64,000 nt of DNA from Maribrevibacterium harenarium (GCF_006385675.1 NZ_VFRR01000016.1:1-64000), one strand, 5' to 3'; shown: positions 26,265-34,963, counted from the stretch's first letter. Notes: generated by a model from the sequence alone, not told the origin. Made by a program: numbers and translations.

Positions 26265-26672
26265 ACGGCAACTTATTCATTTTCCATGTTGTTTCTGACT
26301 AGGTGCACATTAGTTAGACAATGCTATCACGGCCGATAGTAATTCCAGATAGGTAATGCTGTAATTTTTAGTGATCAAGGCATAAAAAAGGCCGATGTTT
26401 GACATCGGCCTAAATGGGCTATTTGCCCGATCGAGAGAACACCCAGAGTGAGCCTCAAGCGTATTCAGGGAGACACTTAAGTTATCTGGATGCTTGGCAG
26501 TATAAGGGCTAGCAGGATAATTGCCTTGATACACGTCAGCCAAAGTGATAGCGAGAATTTCATTCGGTCAATAGTCTTGTTTGAAAACGACTCTTTTCCT
26601 CATCTACGCTGCAAACGTGTTGTGATAGACTTGCGCGCCGTAATTGAAGATCCAGTCGAAGAGGTGCAAATT
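26265..26672. other. 408-bp non-coding region between divergent genes
   Basis: This region separates the hybrid kinase gene (minus) from rbgA (plus) and must hold both promoters. It also contains a minus-strand terminator near 26384-26411 that belongs to neither gene. I see no credible protein-coding frame. Confidence 0.5.
26383..26411 (-). terminator. Orphan minus-strand intrinsic terminator
   Basis: A 10-bp stem AGGCCGATGT/ACATCGGCCT (26389-26398 with 26402-26411) is followed on the minus strand by six Ts. No minus-strand gene lies to its right, so it should end a short untranslated RNA started within about 26412-26660. Confidence 0.7.
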
Positions 26673-27659
26673 GTGAGTGTGCAGTGGTTCCCTGGCCATA
26701 TGAACAAAGCCAGACGAGAAATTGAAAAGGCCATGGGGCAAGTGGATATTGTCATCGAAGTTTTAGATGCGCGTATCCCTGATGCCAGTCAGAACCCCAT
26801 GCTGAGTACGCTGCGCGGGGATGTGCCAGTGGTGCGCCTACTGAATAAGAAAGATCTGGCTGAGCCTCAGCGTCTACAACAATGGATTGATTACTGGCAG
26901 CAGCAAGACGCCATTGCTGCCTTTCCATTCAGTACCCAGGATAAGAGCGATCTGGTCAAATTAACCCGTTGGGTAAGAGAGCAGGTACCACACCGAGGAA
27001 CAGCGGAGAAACCGATTCGAGCCATGATTGCCGGCATCCCTAATGTGGGTAAATCAAGTTTAATAAATGCCTTGTTGGGCAAGCGGGTGGCAAAAGTAGG
27101 CAATGAGCCGGCGGTTACTAAAGCGCAGCAGAAGCTTAAAGTAGACGATGGCTTTCAGTTGCTTGATACACCAGGGATTTTATGGCCCAAAATTGAAAAC
27201 CCCGATGCCAGTTATCGCCTGGCTGTGACTGGTGCTGTTCGAGATACCGCAGTTGACTATGAAGAGATAGCGCTGGCGGGTCTAGCCTTTTTTATCAAAG
27301 ATTATGCGCAACTTTTGCAAAGCCGTTATAAACTCAAAGAAACGCCCCTTGATCCAATGGAGACCCTAAAAGTAATTGGTTCTAAACGTGGTGCATTAAG
27401 AGCTGGGGGAAAAATAGACACACATAAAGCTGCTGAAGTGTTTTTGGTTGATGTTCGCAGCGGTGCCCTAGGCCAGTTTGTGATGGAGACTCCTGAGCAA
27501 GTAGCGGCGGAATGGCAACAAGTTGAACAAGTCAAAGCGGCGAAAGAAGCGGAACGTCAAGCGCGTCGTGAAGCAGCGATCCCACAACGACAGCAAGAGC
27601 AGAATATAGCTTATCGAGAACAGCGCCAACAATCTGGCGTTGATCAGGATTCTGAGTAA
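26673..27659 (+). CDS. rbgA: Ribosome biogenesis GTPase RbgA/YlqF
   Basis: The 328-residue protein is a circularly permuted GTPase: G4 (LNKKDL, near residue 60) precedes G1 (GIPNVGKSS, near 120), followed by G2 region AVTKAQQ and G3 DTPG. The opening VQWFPGHMNKARREIEK is the family's N-terminal signature. YlqF/RbgA acts in late 50S subunit assembly. I chose the GTG at 26673, eight nt after AAGAGG, because upstream codons have no family similarity. The C-terminal 60 residues are a charged Gln/Arg/Glu helix. Followed after 13 bp by the YacL-like gene. Confidence 0.9.
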   Translation: MSVQWFPGHMNKARREIEKAMGQVDIVIEVLDARIPDASQNPMLSTLRGDVPVVRLLNKKDLAEPQRLQQWIDYWQQQDAIAAFPFSTQDKSDLVKLTRWVREQVPHRGTAEKPIRAMIAGIPNVGKSSLINALLGKRVAKVGNEPAVTKAQQKLKVDDGFQLLDTPGILWPKIENPDASYRLAVTGAVRDTAVDYEEIALAGLAFFIKDYAQLLQSRYKLKETPLDPMETLKVIGSKRGALRAGGKIDTHKAAEVFLVDVRSGALGQFVMETPEQVAAEWQQVEQVKAAKEAERQARREAAIPQRQQEQNIAYREQRQQSGVDQDSE

Positions 27660-27672
27660 GAGGTGAATTTGT

Positions 27673-28053
27673 ATGGATTATGAAATTGCATTTGAGCCTG
27701 AAGAAAACGCCTACCGAGTACATACTGATGTAGAGTTTGCGGCTATCGCTGAGTGGATTAGCGAGTTCCTAAGTGAAAGAGACACCTTGCAGCGTGTTAT
27801 GCAGGCCGCTATTTTGGCAGAGCAGGAAGGCGAGACCACCTACTTTGCTCATGGCAACTTCAATGTCGTGATCAGCAAAGATGGTGTAGCGGTAAAGCGA
27901 GAGTTAGATATGAGCGCTGTTACGGAAGAAATAAAAGCCATGTTCGATACTGAAAACGGTTTTTACAACGCTTCCGATGACGGTATTGAAGCCGAGTGTG
28001 GTCTAGATGATCTTATTGATTTGATTGAAAATTGGCATGAAGTGGTGCAATAA
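27673..28053 (+). CDS. yacL: YacL-like UPF0231 family protein
   Basis: This small acidic protein (126 residues) begins MDYE and aligns by eye with E. coli YacL (UPF0231): a strand-rich start, a WISEFLSE-type helix, and the C-terminal FYNASDDGIEAECGLDDLIDLIENW matching the family's YYDEESLSLCGVEDFL region. Function is unknown. It follows rbgA by 13 bp and probably shares its transcript. Confidence 0.75.
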   Translation: MDYEIAFEPEENAYRVHTDVEFAAIAEWISEFLSERDTLQRVMQAAILAEQEGETTYFAHGNFNVVISKDGVAVKRELDMSAVTEEIKAMFDTENGFYNASDDGIEAECGLDDLIDLIENWHEVVQ

Positions 28054-28122
28054 GTTGTCCCGCTGGATCAGTAGGTTTACACTAGCCTTGTTTTACACTT
28101 TTTAAGCCATTTAGGAGCCCCT

Positions 28123-28710
28123 ATGCTCATCGAACTGGAGAAAGCTCGGACAAGAAAAAATGTAGTACGCATTTTTCGTGAAGAGTTAGATGGACCGGAT
28201 AACTGGACCGACGGTTTTGTTATCGATGCCAACGAAGAGATGGTGCTTTTGCAAGTTGTAGATGAAGGTGTGCATCTAAATGGCTATCAGATAGTCTTTC
28301 TCGAAGACATTAGTGATTTTGTGCATCCCGCTCCCTTCAATGATTTTCAGAAGCGTGTGCTTGAACTACGTGATGAAGAAGTTGAAGACCCGGAAGTCGA
28401 TCTCGATGACATCGCTGTCCTGTTAATGGATATCAGTGAAGAGTTTGGTTTGATTACTATCCACCGGGAAGAAGTTGAGCCAGATAGCTGCGAGATCGGA
28501 CGTGTACTTCGGGCTGATGCCACCACATTTGAGTTAGAAGAAATCGGTTCTGACGCACGGTGGTTTGATGAGACGTTTGAATATGATCTTTACGATATCA
28601 CTCGAATTGAGTTTGGCGGGTCTTACGAAGAGGCGCTGCTACTTGCCAATGAGGATATGGGGGAAGACGCCTATGAAATCGTCGAAGATTTGGATGATGA
28701 AGTAGAGTAG
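28123..28710 (+). CDS. Acidic hypothetical protein with tandem SH3/Sm-like repeats
   Basis: I do not recognise this 195-residue, strongly acidic protein. It seems to be two related halves: residues 15-75 (DGFVIDANEEMVLLQVVDEG then GYQIVFLEDISDF) and 115-175 (EIGRVLRADATTFELEEIGSDA then FEYDLYDITRIEFGG). Each has the strand pattern of a small beta-barrel of the SH3/Sm type (inference). The C-terminus is an acidic tail. No signal peptide. It lies 69 bp after yacL, and a strong terminator follows, so the rbgA-yacL-unknown run ends here. Confidence 0.7.
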   Translation: MLIELEKARTRKNVVRIFREELDGPDNWTDGFVIDANEEMVLLQVVDEGVHLNGYQIVFLEDISDFVHPAPFNDFQKRVLELRDEEVEDPEVDLDDIAVLLMDISEEFGLITIHREEVEPDSCEIGRVLRADATTFELEEIGSDARWFDETFEYDLYDITRIEFGGSYEEALLLANEDMGEDAYEIVEDLDDEVE

Positions 28711-28748
28711 ACCCATAGAATTTATCTACACTCCTAAAAATAGATTAG

Positions 28749-28774
28749 AGCCCTGCCAGCGAGCAGGGCTTTTT
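28749..28774 (+). terminator. Intrinsic terminator
   Basis: An 8-bp GC-rich stem AGCCCTGC/GCAGGGCT (28749-28756 with 28763-28770) is followed by TTTT. Confidence 0.8.
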
Positions 28775-28780
28775 GTTGGT

Positions 28781-29701
28781 TTAATAGGGAGAAGGCGCCG
28801 ATGGATCTTGCTGTGTTTTGAAGCGCCTGTGGCTCCAGAAATACTGTTCTGGATGACGAACGATATTTTCTTCCATTAGTCGATTCATCAAAGTCGCAGC
28901 GGCTATTTCGTCTTCGGCCGGAAATTCTTGAACCATCCGCATATCCAGTTGATAACCTGATTCCGTCCGATAGTAGTCAATAGCGATTACCGGGGCTTTT
29001 GACAACTTTATGACTCTCCCAACATGAGCCAAAGTGGCGCACTGACGGCCAAAGAAGGGCGCAAATACCGAATACTTGCGGCCATAATCCTGATCCACTG
29101 CATACCAAACAATGTTATTCGTTTTCAGCGATTTGATCACTTCGCGCATATTGCTGCGCTCAATGGTTTTTTTATAAAGCTCATCCCTTTTGCGTTCCAT
29201 AAACCAATTAATCACAGGGTTGCTCTGTAGTTTGTAAAGAGGGTGCACTGGTAGAAAGTGTGCTAATAGGCTGCCGCAGATATCTATTGAAGAAAAGTGT
29301 CCGCCTATTAGTACACAGCCACGTCCATGGGACAGGGCTTCTCGGACCAAGTGGTCACCGGTGAGTTTGGTTTGCGGCAGTAGCTTTTGTCGGTCTTGGA
29401 ACCAGCAAGTTAGCGTTTCAAAAAAGCCTTTGCCCATGCTGATAAAATGGTTTCTAGCCAGTTCCCGTTTTTCTTCTAATCCCATATCTGGGAAGCAGAT
29501 GTCTAAATTGGTCATACAAATATGGCGACGACGATGGGCAAGATAATAAAGCACTATACCTAGTCCCGCGCCTAGGCGCTGCTGGGTAGGCCAGGATATA
29601 TGGCTTAGCAGATAGGCTATGCCCATACCCAGCCACACCAGCCAAAAGCGCGGATGGAGTAGAGGGCGTATAGATTTGTTGCGAGTACTGGGATTAGCCA
29701 T
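28781..29701 (-). CDS. lpxL: Lipid A biosynthesis acyltransferase (LpxL/HtrB family)
   Basis: The 306-residue inner-membrane enzyme transfers a secondary acyl chain to Kdo-lipid A. An N-terminal membrane helix (about 17-38) is followed by the catalytic HX4D motif in GGHFSSIDICGS (near residue 140) and VDQDYGRKYSVFAPFFG near 220. The ATG at 29701 is chosen because it lies within the end of kdkA (8-bp overlap), giving translational coupling and the family's usual N-terminus (LLHPRFW); longer frames overlap kdkA deeply. Whether the donor is lauroyl, myristoyl or palmitoleoyl cannot be told. Confidence 0.88.
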   Translation of the reverse strand: MANPSTRNKSIRPLLHPRFWLVWLGMGIAYLLSHISWPTQQRLGAGLGIVLYYLAHRRRHICMTNLDICFPDMGLEEKRELARNHFISMGKGFFETLTCWFQDRQKLLPQTKLTGDHLVREALSHGRGCVLIGGHFSSIDICGSLLAHFLPVHPLYKLQSNPVINWFMERKRDELYKKTIERSNMREVIKSLKTNNIVWYAVDQDYGRKYSVFAPFFGRQCATLAHVGRVIKLSKAPVIAIDYYRTESGYQLDMRMVQEFPAEDEIAAATLMNRLMEENIVRHPEQYFWSHRRFKTQQDPSAPSPY

Positions 29702-30404
29702 GTTGATATCCGCCGAGTAGCCATTGCCAGGCTTGTTGATGCCAATGGAAAATAGCATGTTTACTGGATTCTTTTTCAAATGAACGACGCAATCGAGCCA
29801 GATTTGCCTGTTGCCAGCTAGATGCAACTGCTCGTTGATCACACTTATCAAAATCAATCAGCCAAATACGCTGACTGGTATCGATCATAATATTGTGACA
29901 ATTTAGATCACTGTGAAAAATACCTTCATTATGGAAGTTGCGTATTGTCTGCCCGATGCTGTGCCAAGTGGTTTCTGTTAGTGGGGACTGGCGTAGCAGG
30001 TCAAATAGATCTTTTGCTTGGTCAATGCGGCGCGTGAGTAACCAAGCTTGGTAGCCAAATGCTGTTCTTATTATTAAGCCGCCGATCGGTGTCGGCACGG
30101 GTAAACCGAGCTCACACATACGCTCTAGTAAATCCAGTTCTCGGTAAGGGCGAGTAGCAGTGAGTGGCTGAGGCAAATAAAGGTAACGATTAAATTTGCC
30201 AATCAGACCTCCCCGGCGATAGCGACGTAAGACCCAATCTTGGCTTTGGTGGTGTACAAACCATACTTCGCCCCGACCTTGGCCAATGGCGTTCACCTTA
30301 CCCAATTGCTGCCACCAATGTGGGTCGAAATAATCCGCTGAGAGAGGCGATTTCCCAACCTGTATCAAGGTGCGGCCATTTTCTAAAGGGATGAGTTTGG
30401 GCAT
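29694..30404 (-). CDS. kdkA: 3-deoxy-D-manno-octulosonic acid kinase (KdkA)
   Basis: The 236-residue protein phosphorylates the Kdo residue of lipid A-Kdo. The kinase-like fold is shown by FHSDLNCHNIMID (catalytic Asp in HSDLNCHN) and WLIDFDKC (metal Asp), with the family's N-terminal VHHQSQDWVLRRYRRGGLIGK block near 50-70. Such kinases occur in bacteria with a single Kdo in the inner core (Haemophilus, Vibrio, Shewanella), so this organism probably has phosphorylated mono-Kdo LPS (inference). It overlaps lpxL and is divergent from a heptosyltransferase gene 95 bp away. A TTG two codons upstream is an alternative start. Confidence 0.9.
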   Translation of the reverse strand: MPKLIPLENGRTLIQVGKSPLSADYFDPHWWQQLGKVNAIGQGRGEVWFVHHQSQDWVLRRYRRGGLIGKFNRYLYLPQPLTATRPYRELDLLERMCELGLPVPTPIGGLIIRTAFGYQAWLLTRRIDQAKDLFDLLRQSPLTETTWHSIGQTIRNFHNEGIFHSDLNCHNIMIDTSQRIWLIDFDKCDQRAVASSWQQANLARLRRSFEKESSKHAIFHWHQQAWQWLLGGYQHG

Positions 30405-30499
30405 GGGCAACCATTATTTGAAAAAGTAAAAATCGATTTTTGATAATCAGATCAGTATTTTATAATAAGCGCCATGCTAACGCAGCCCCAGAGGATCAG

Positions 30500-31504
30500 A
30501 TGAAGCAAAACATTCAGCGAATTGCCGTGGTGCGACTTTCCGCCCTTGGGGATGTGTGTCATGCCATTGCAGTGGTAACTGCTATCCAAAAACGCTACCC
30601 CGAAGCCCAAATTACTTGGATTACCGGGCCCTTAGAGGCACAGCTCGTGTCTCTCATGAATAATATCGACGTGCGTGTCTATGACAAAAAGTCCGGCATA
30701 AAGGGCATGTTAGCATTACGACAGGCGTTATCTTCCGTGTCGTTTGACGTACTGCTGCATATGCAGTGGTCTTCTCGGGCGTCTCTATTGACTCGTATGC
30801 TGAAAGCAAAACGGAGGATTGGTTTTGCTCGATCGCTGTCCAGAGAAAAGCAGCACTGGTTTGTAAACGAATTGGCGCCTGAGCCCGAGGGGTTTCATGT
30901 ACTAGACGCATTTTGGTCTCTAGCGACTGCCATAGGGGTCAAGCAAACTGAGCCAGACTGGGCGATTAACATACCAATACTGCCATTTGATCTGCCGAAA
31001 GGGTATGTGGTTCTCAACCCAGCGGGTTCAAAGCCGAGTAAAAACTGGAGTGTGGTGGGGTATCGGAAGATTGTTTCCCTGCTACGTAACGCGGGTCGGT
31101 CGGTGGTATTAACGGGGTCTCCTGCTGACCGAGCTTTATGTGACGCAATTGCCGAGGGCTTCGAGCTTGTTAATCTTGCTGGAAAGACATCCATCGCAGA
31201 TCTAGTGGCGGTGATAAATGGTGCCGCTTTTGTGATCAGTCCAGACACGGGGCCGGCCCATATTGCCACCATGGTAAAAACCCCGGTAATGGCGCTATTT
31301 GCTTTATCCAACCCCGAGCGAACAGGCCCTTATAATGACCTTCACCATGTCGTTAGTGCGTATCGTGAGCTAGTCGAGCGGGAGCAGGGGAAGCCGCTAG
31401 CACAAATTCCATGGGCAACAACTGTGCACGCGAAAGACGCTATGCTCTCCCTTGACGAGACAGCGGTGCTCGCCAAGGTCCAGGAAATGTTGCGATTACC
31501 CTAG
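30500..31504 (+). CDS. Glycosyltransferase family 9 (LPS heptosyltransferase-like)
   Basis: The 334-residue GT-B enzyme has the family 9 layout: IAVVRLSALGDVCHAIAV at the start, NPAGSKPSKNWS in the middle (donor domain), VVLTGSPAD, and FVISPDTGPAHIATMVKTPVMALF near 250-275. The ATG at 30500 has GAGG 6 nt upstream; in-frame codons upstream lack family similarity. It probably adds heptose to the LPS inner core, next to kdkA and lpxL. Its 3' end overlaps the converging MTHFR-like gene by 9 bp. Confidence 0.87.
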   Translation: MKQNIQRIAVVRLSALGDVCHAIAVVTAIQKRYPEAQITWITGPLEAQLVSLMNNIDVRVYDKKSGIKGMLALRQALSSVSFDVLLHMQWSSRASLLTRMLKAKRRIGFARSLSREKQHWFVNELAPEPEGFHVLDAFWSLATAIGVKQTEPDWAINIPILPFDLPKGYVVLNPAGSKPSKNWSVVGYRKIVSLLRNAGRSVVLTGSPADRALCDAIAEGFELVNLAGKTSIADLVAVINGAAFVISPDTGPAHIATMVKTPVMALFALSNPERTGPYNDLHHVVSAYRELVEREQGKPLAQIPWATTVHAKDAMLSLDETAVLAKVQEMLRLP

Positions 31505-32452
31505 TGATTTTTCAGCCAGCTTAAGCTCTAAGGTTGCTTTAAGAAGTTTATACAGCTGAATCGAGGCATCAATTTCTTCTTTGCGATTGGTTAAGCTTTC
31601 AATGTTGAGTCCAAGTGGAACATCAAGGGGCAGGGCTGTTTCAATAATTTGCTCCAACGCCGCTCGGCAGACCTTGATGGATTCTGCTAACGGGTTTTCC
31701 GCATCAAGAATACGGTGCTGAGTGGCTACTGGCACAGATATGCCCAACCAGTCCATAAATTCCAGCGTTTTTGCGCTACCGCAAGGGGTAAAGGTGAGCA
31801 CGATACGCTTTGGTTTTTGTCCAGCTGCTTTACAGGAGCGGGCATATTGGCTAATCAAGTCCACCGTCGCTTGAGGGTTGTACACGGCCTGAGAGACAAA
31901 GAACTCGCACCCTGAAGCGGTTTTCTGTTGCAAACGCAGGTGTTCATCTCCTTTGTTCGCGTGGCGCTCGGCAATGGTAACTCCCCCAAGGTGAAACTTA
32001 CGTGGGTGTGTGTTGATGGTTTCATAGGCCGTGGCTAAAGGGAGCACTATGTTGCCGTCCGAAGACGGAGCGCCGACTAAGACCAAATCACGTACGTTGT
32101 AACTGCTCCATGCTTCTTCTAACCAAGCAGAGAACTCGTCGGCAGAGCGCGAAGATACACTTTTGTAAGTAATAACAGGTTGACCAGTCTTACGCGCTAG
32201 GCGTTGTGACCAAGCCCTTGGATCGTGGGTTTCCATGTAAGGGAACGGACGCGGTTTATCGATGCGGCTACTTTCGTCTTGAATGTCATAGACAATCCAG
32301 CCATCAACGTCGATATCATCTAGACGGGCGAGCAGCTTATCTGCAATTGCCTCAAGCTGATCTTCAGCAGTGGATAGTTTAGGGGGGGTTGTACCGATAA
32401 AGTAAACACCGCGCTCTTGGTCGTTGAGTTTACGGGCGAGTTCAGTCGTCAT
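31496..32452 (-). CDS. Methylenetetrahydrofolate reductase-like protein
   Basis: The 318-residue protein has the MTHFR TIM-barrel pattern: RDLVLVGAPSSDG (flavin-site region), FHLGGVTIAERHANKGDE, the KTASGCEFFVSQAVYNP block (equivalent to KVDAGADFFITQ), and GLNIESLTNRKEEIDAS. In MetF the N-terminal FEFFPP supplies a catalytic Glu; here the corresponding place reads VYFIGTTPPK, so that Glu seems absent. It may therefore be a paralogue with another pterin/flavin role rather than the main MetF. A stand-alone gene on the minus strand, no metF context. Confidence 0.7.
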   Translation of the reverse strand: MTTELARKLNDQERGVYFIGTTPPKLSTAEDQLEAIADKLLARLDDIDVDGWIVYDIQDESSRIDKPRPFPYMETHDPRAWSQRLARKTGQPVITYKSVSSRSADEFSAWLEEAWSSYNVRDLVLVGAPSSDGNIVLPLATAYETINTHPRKFHLGGVTIAERHANKGDEHLRLQQKTASGCEFFVSQAVYNPQATVDLISQYARSCKAAGQKPKRIVLTFTPCGSAKTLEFMDWLGISVPVATQHRILDAENPLAESIKVCRAALEQIIETALPLDVPLGLNIESLTNRKEEIDASIQLYKLLKATLELKLAEKSLG

Positions 32453-32665
32453 GGGGGGACCTAATTCTCAAATAGTGATGATAGGGCTTAGTTTAACAGT
32501 GAATCAGATTCAATAGATCTCATTGAAGATGAAAAAAACTAAGTTTGTGCTGAAGTAAGCTAATGCCGCTGACAGATGATAAAGGATACAGAAAAAGAGC
32601 TGCCGTACTGCTACTAGACTACAGTATAATCTTGGCTAAATATTTCAGTTAAAAGGGTGTATAGG

Positions 32666-33985
32666 TTGCAGTTTTCAGAATTCGGTTTAAATAAACAATT
32701 GCTTGGTGCCATTAGCCACTTAGGATTTGAGCAAGCGACGCAGATTCAAGCCCGTGCCATTCCAGAAGCAATGGTGGGGCGAGACTTACTAGCTTCGTCA
32801 AAAACCGGTTCGGGTAAAACCATTGCCTATCTTGCCCCAGCCATTCATGCGGTATCGAGCAAAAAGGCGCTGAGCAAACGGGATCCACGAGTTCTGATAT
32901 TGACCCCCACTCGGGAGTTGGCGAAACAAGTTTATGCCACATTGAAAACGCTGTTGGCTGGCAGCAAGTATTCCGCGGTGCTCATTTGTGGTGGTGAAAA
33001 TTTTAATGATCAACATAAAGACCTGCAAAAAGATCCGCATTTCGTAGTGGCGACGCCAGGACGCATGGCCGATCATCTTAGTCAGCGAAATGTTTTTTTG
33101 CATGGCTTGGAGTTGCTTATTCTGGATGAAGCTGATCGCATGCTCGACCTCGGTTTTGCCGATGCATTACGTAATATTCATCGCGCGGCTAACCATCGCA
33201 AACGCCAAACCCTGTTTTTTTCCGCTACACTAAAAGACGCCAGTGTCAATGAATTGGCGATGGAGCTGTTAAACTCCCCATCGCGAGTGGCAATCGGTGA
33301 TGATCTCGAAGCCCATCAGGATATTAAGCAACACGTGTTGCTCGCTGATCATCTTGATCATAAACAAGCCTTGCTAAAACACTTCTTAGAGCAGTTATCG
33401 ATTCGCCAAGCAATTGTGTTTACCGCAACCCGCCACGATACCGAGCGACTTGCTGAGTTAATTACCAGCTGGGGGATCGAGGCGCGAGCCTTACATGGTA
33501 AGCTGACCCAAGGTGGTCGTAATCAAGTGATGACTGGGTTTGCCAAGGCGCATTTCAAGGTTCTAGTTAGTACAGACTTGGCGTCGCGCGGATTGGATAT
33601 CAGTGCTATTTCCCATGTTTTCAATTTTGACGTGCCAAAGCCCGCAGAGGAATTTGTGCATCGTACTGGGCGTACTGGCCGAGCAGGCTTCCAAGGGGAT
33701 GCCTATACCTTTGTTGGGCCAAAAGACTGGATCAATTTCAAAGCGGTAGAAGCCTATTTAGGTCGCTCATTCGAAACAGAGCAAGTGCTAGGTTTAGCAG
33801 CAAGCTTCACCGGAATAGTGCAACCTAAAGCACCTAAACGGGGCAAAACTTACAACGCTGACAAAAATTCAGACGGCGCCGTTAAAATTGAAAAAGCCTC
33901 TAAGCGTAAACCAAGCCGTAAAGTGCTACACAGCAACCAGCAGGACGGCTTCGAGGCCTTTCGTTTACCGAAAAAAAAGCCCTAG
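32666..33985 (+). CDS. DEAD-box ATP-dependent RNA helicase (SrmB/RhlE-like)
   Basis: This 439-residue helicase has all DEAD-box motifs: QATQIQARAIP, ASSKTGSGKT, PTRELA, TPGR, LDEADRMLD, SAT, and HRTGRTGRAG. The short basic C-terminal tail (390-439, with PKRGKTY and KRKPSRK) and FSEFGL start resemble SrmB, which aids 50S assembly, but the exact subfamily is not certain. The TTG at 32666 is preceded by AAGGG at suitable distance; a GTG three codons earlier (32657) is too close to that site. Monocistronic by appearance. Confidence 0.85.
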   Translation: MQFSEFGLNKQLLGAISHLGFEQATQIQARAIPEAMVGRDLLASSKTGSGKTIAYLAPAIHAVSSKKALSKRDPRVLILTPTRELAKQVYATLKTLLAGSKYSAVLICGGENFNDQHKDLQKDPHFVVATPGRMADHLSQRNVFLHGLELLILDEADRMLDLGFADALRNIHRAANHRKRQTLFFSATLKDASVNELAMELLNSPSRVAIGDDLEAHQDIKQHVLLADHLDHKQALLKHFLEQLSIRQAIVFTATRHDTERLAELITSWGIEARALHGKLTQGGRNQVMTGFAKAHFKVLVSTDLASRGLDISAISHVFNFDVPKPAEEFVHRTGRTGRAGFQGDAYTFVGPKDWINFKAVEAYLGRSFETEQVLGLAASFTGIVQPKAPKRGKTYNADKNSDGAVKIEKASKRKPSRKVLHSNQQDGFEAFRLPKKKP

Positions 33986-34058
33986 TGAGCAATCTGGCAT
34001 TGTAAATGCTTTGGCTAGCCGCTATATCTGATAGTAGTGATCATTTTGGAGACTGGCC

Positions 34059-34961
34059 ATCATACGTTTACCCCCACTTAATACCCTGCGTTGCTTTGAA
34101 GCGGCTGCTCGTCACGGAAGCTTTAATCGCGCAGCTCAAGAGCTGCATGTTACTCCCTCTGCGGTGAGTCATCAGATTAAAGCGTTAGAGGAGCATCTCG
34201 GCGTTGAGTTATTTCGACGTGCGAAGCGTAAAGTAGTGCTGACGCCTGCAGGGGAATCCTATGTGGTGCCGGTGCAAGATGCGTTTGCTTTATTGGAGCG
34301 AGCAACAACGGATATTCAAGCTAGTCAACAAATCAGTACGCTGAAACTTGCTGTAGCTCCAGCGTTTCTAACCCGTTGGCTGATGCCTCGTATGGAAAGC
34401 TTTCAGCAGCAGTACCCTGATATCGAAATCGAAATTGCTTCGGCAACGGGGATGATCGACTTTGCTGCATCTGATATTGATATGGCGGTCTACTACGGTA
34501 CGGGTCAGTGGCAGGGAGTAGAAAAGCACTTTTTACGTCCAATTCGCCTAGCACCGGTTTGTAGTCCAAAGTTGATTCGCCGAGATGTGCCCATCGAGAA
34601 GCCCGAGGATATGCGCTTCTACCCCTTATTGCACGTCTCTAAACGCCGTGACGAGTGGCATGATTGGCTAGCGCAAAATGACCTTGATCCTACTGTGTTT
34701 CGTCGCGGGTTAATGTTTTCCAGCGGTTCGCTTACTGCCGGTGCTGCAGTACAGGGATTGGGGATTGCCTTGGCTGACGCGGAGTTAGTTCAAGCGGAGT
34801 TAGAAGCCGGTTCCCTTATCAAATTGTTTGATACTCAACTTGCTACGAACCGATCCTTTTATTTGGTGTACGAAAAACGTCGACCAGTCACTGCTGCTAT
34901 GGCGGCATTTCGTGAGTGGATTATGGCGCAAATGCAACCGGACGAATCGGCTGCATCCTAG
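34059..34961 (+). CDS. LysR family regulator (GcvA-like) with non-canonical start
   Basis: The coding frame gives a full-length LysR protein of about 300 residues: RLPPLNTLRCFEAAARHGSF then NRAAQELHVTPSAVSHQIK (helix-turn-helix), EEHLGVELFRR, and a GcvA/AmpR-like effector domain. No ATG, GTG or TTG occurs in frame between the upstream stop (TGA at 34038) and the helix-turn-helix. GGAG at 34048-34051 lies 7 nt before an ATC (34059), with ATA next, so initiation at ATC is the simplest reading. A GTG at 34164 would remove the DNA-binding motif. Alternatively a point mutation has damaged the start. Targets unknown; mltD follows on the other strand. Confidence 0.75.
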   Translation: MIRLPPLNTLRCFEAAARHGSFNRAAQELHVTPSAVSHQIKALEEHLGVELFRRAKRKVVLTPAGESYVVPVQDAFALLERATTDIQASQQISTLKLAVAPAFLTRWLMPRMESFQQQYPDIEIEIASATGMIDFAASDIDMAVYYGTGQWQGVEKHFLRPIRLAPVCSPKLIRRDVPIEKPEDMRFYPLLHVSKRRDEWHDWLAQNDLDPTVFRRGLMFSSGSLTAGAAVQGLGIALADAELVQAELEAGSLIKLFDTQLATNRSFYLVYEKRRPVTAAMAAFREWIMAQMQPDESAAS

Positions 34962-34963
34962 GT

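Noticed and set aside
26310-26543. 77-codon minus-strand frame in the kinase-rbgA gap
   Set aside because: TTG start without a ribosome-binding site, and the terminator hairpin lies inside it; I prefer a non-coding transcript.
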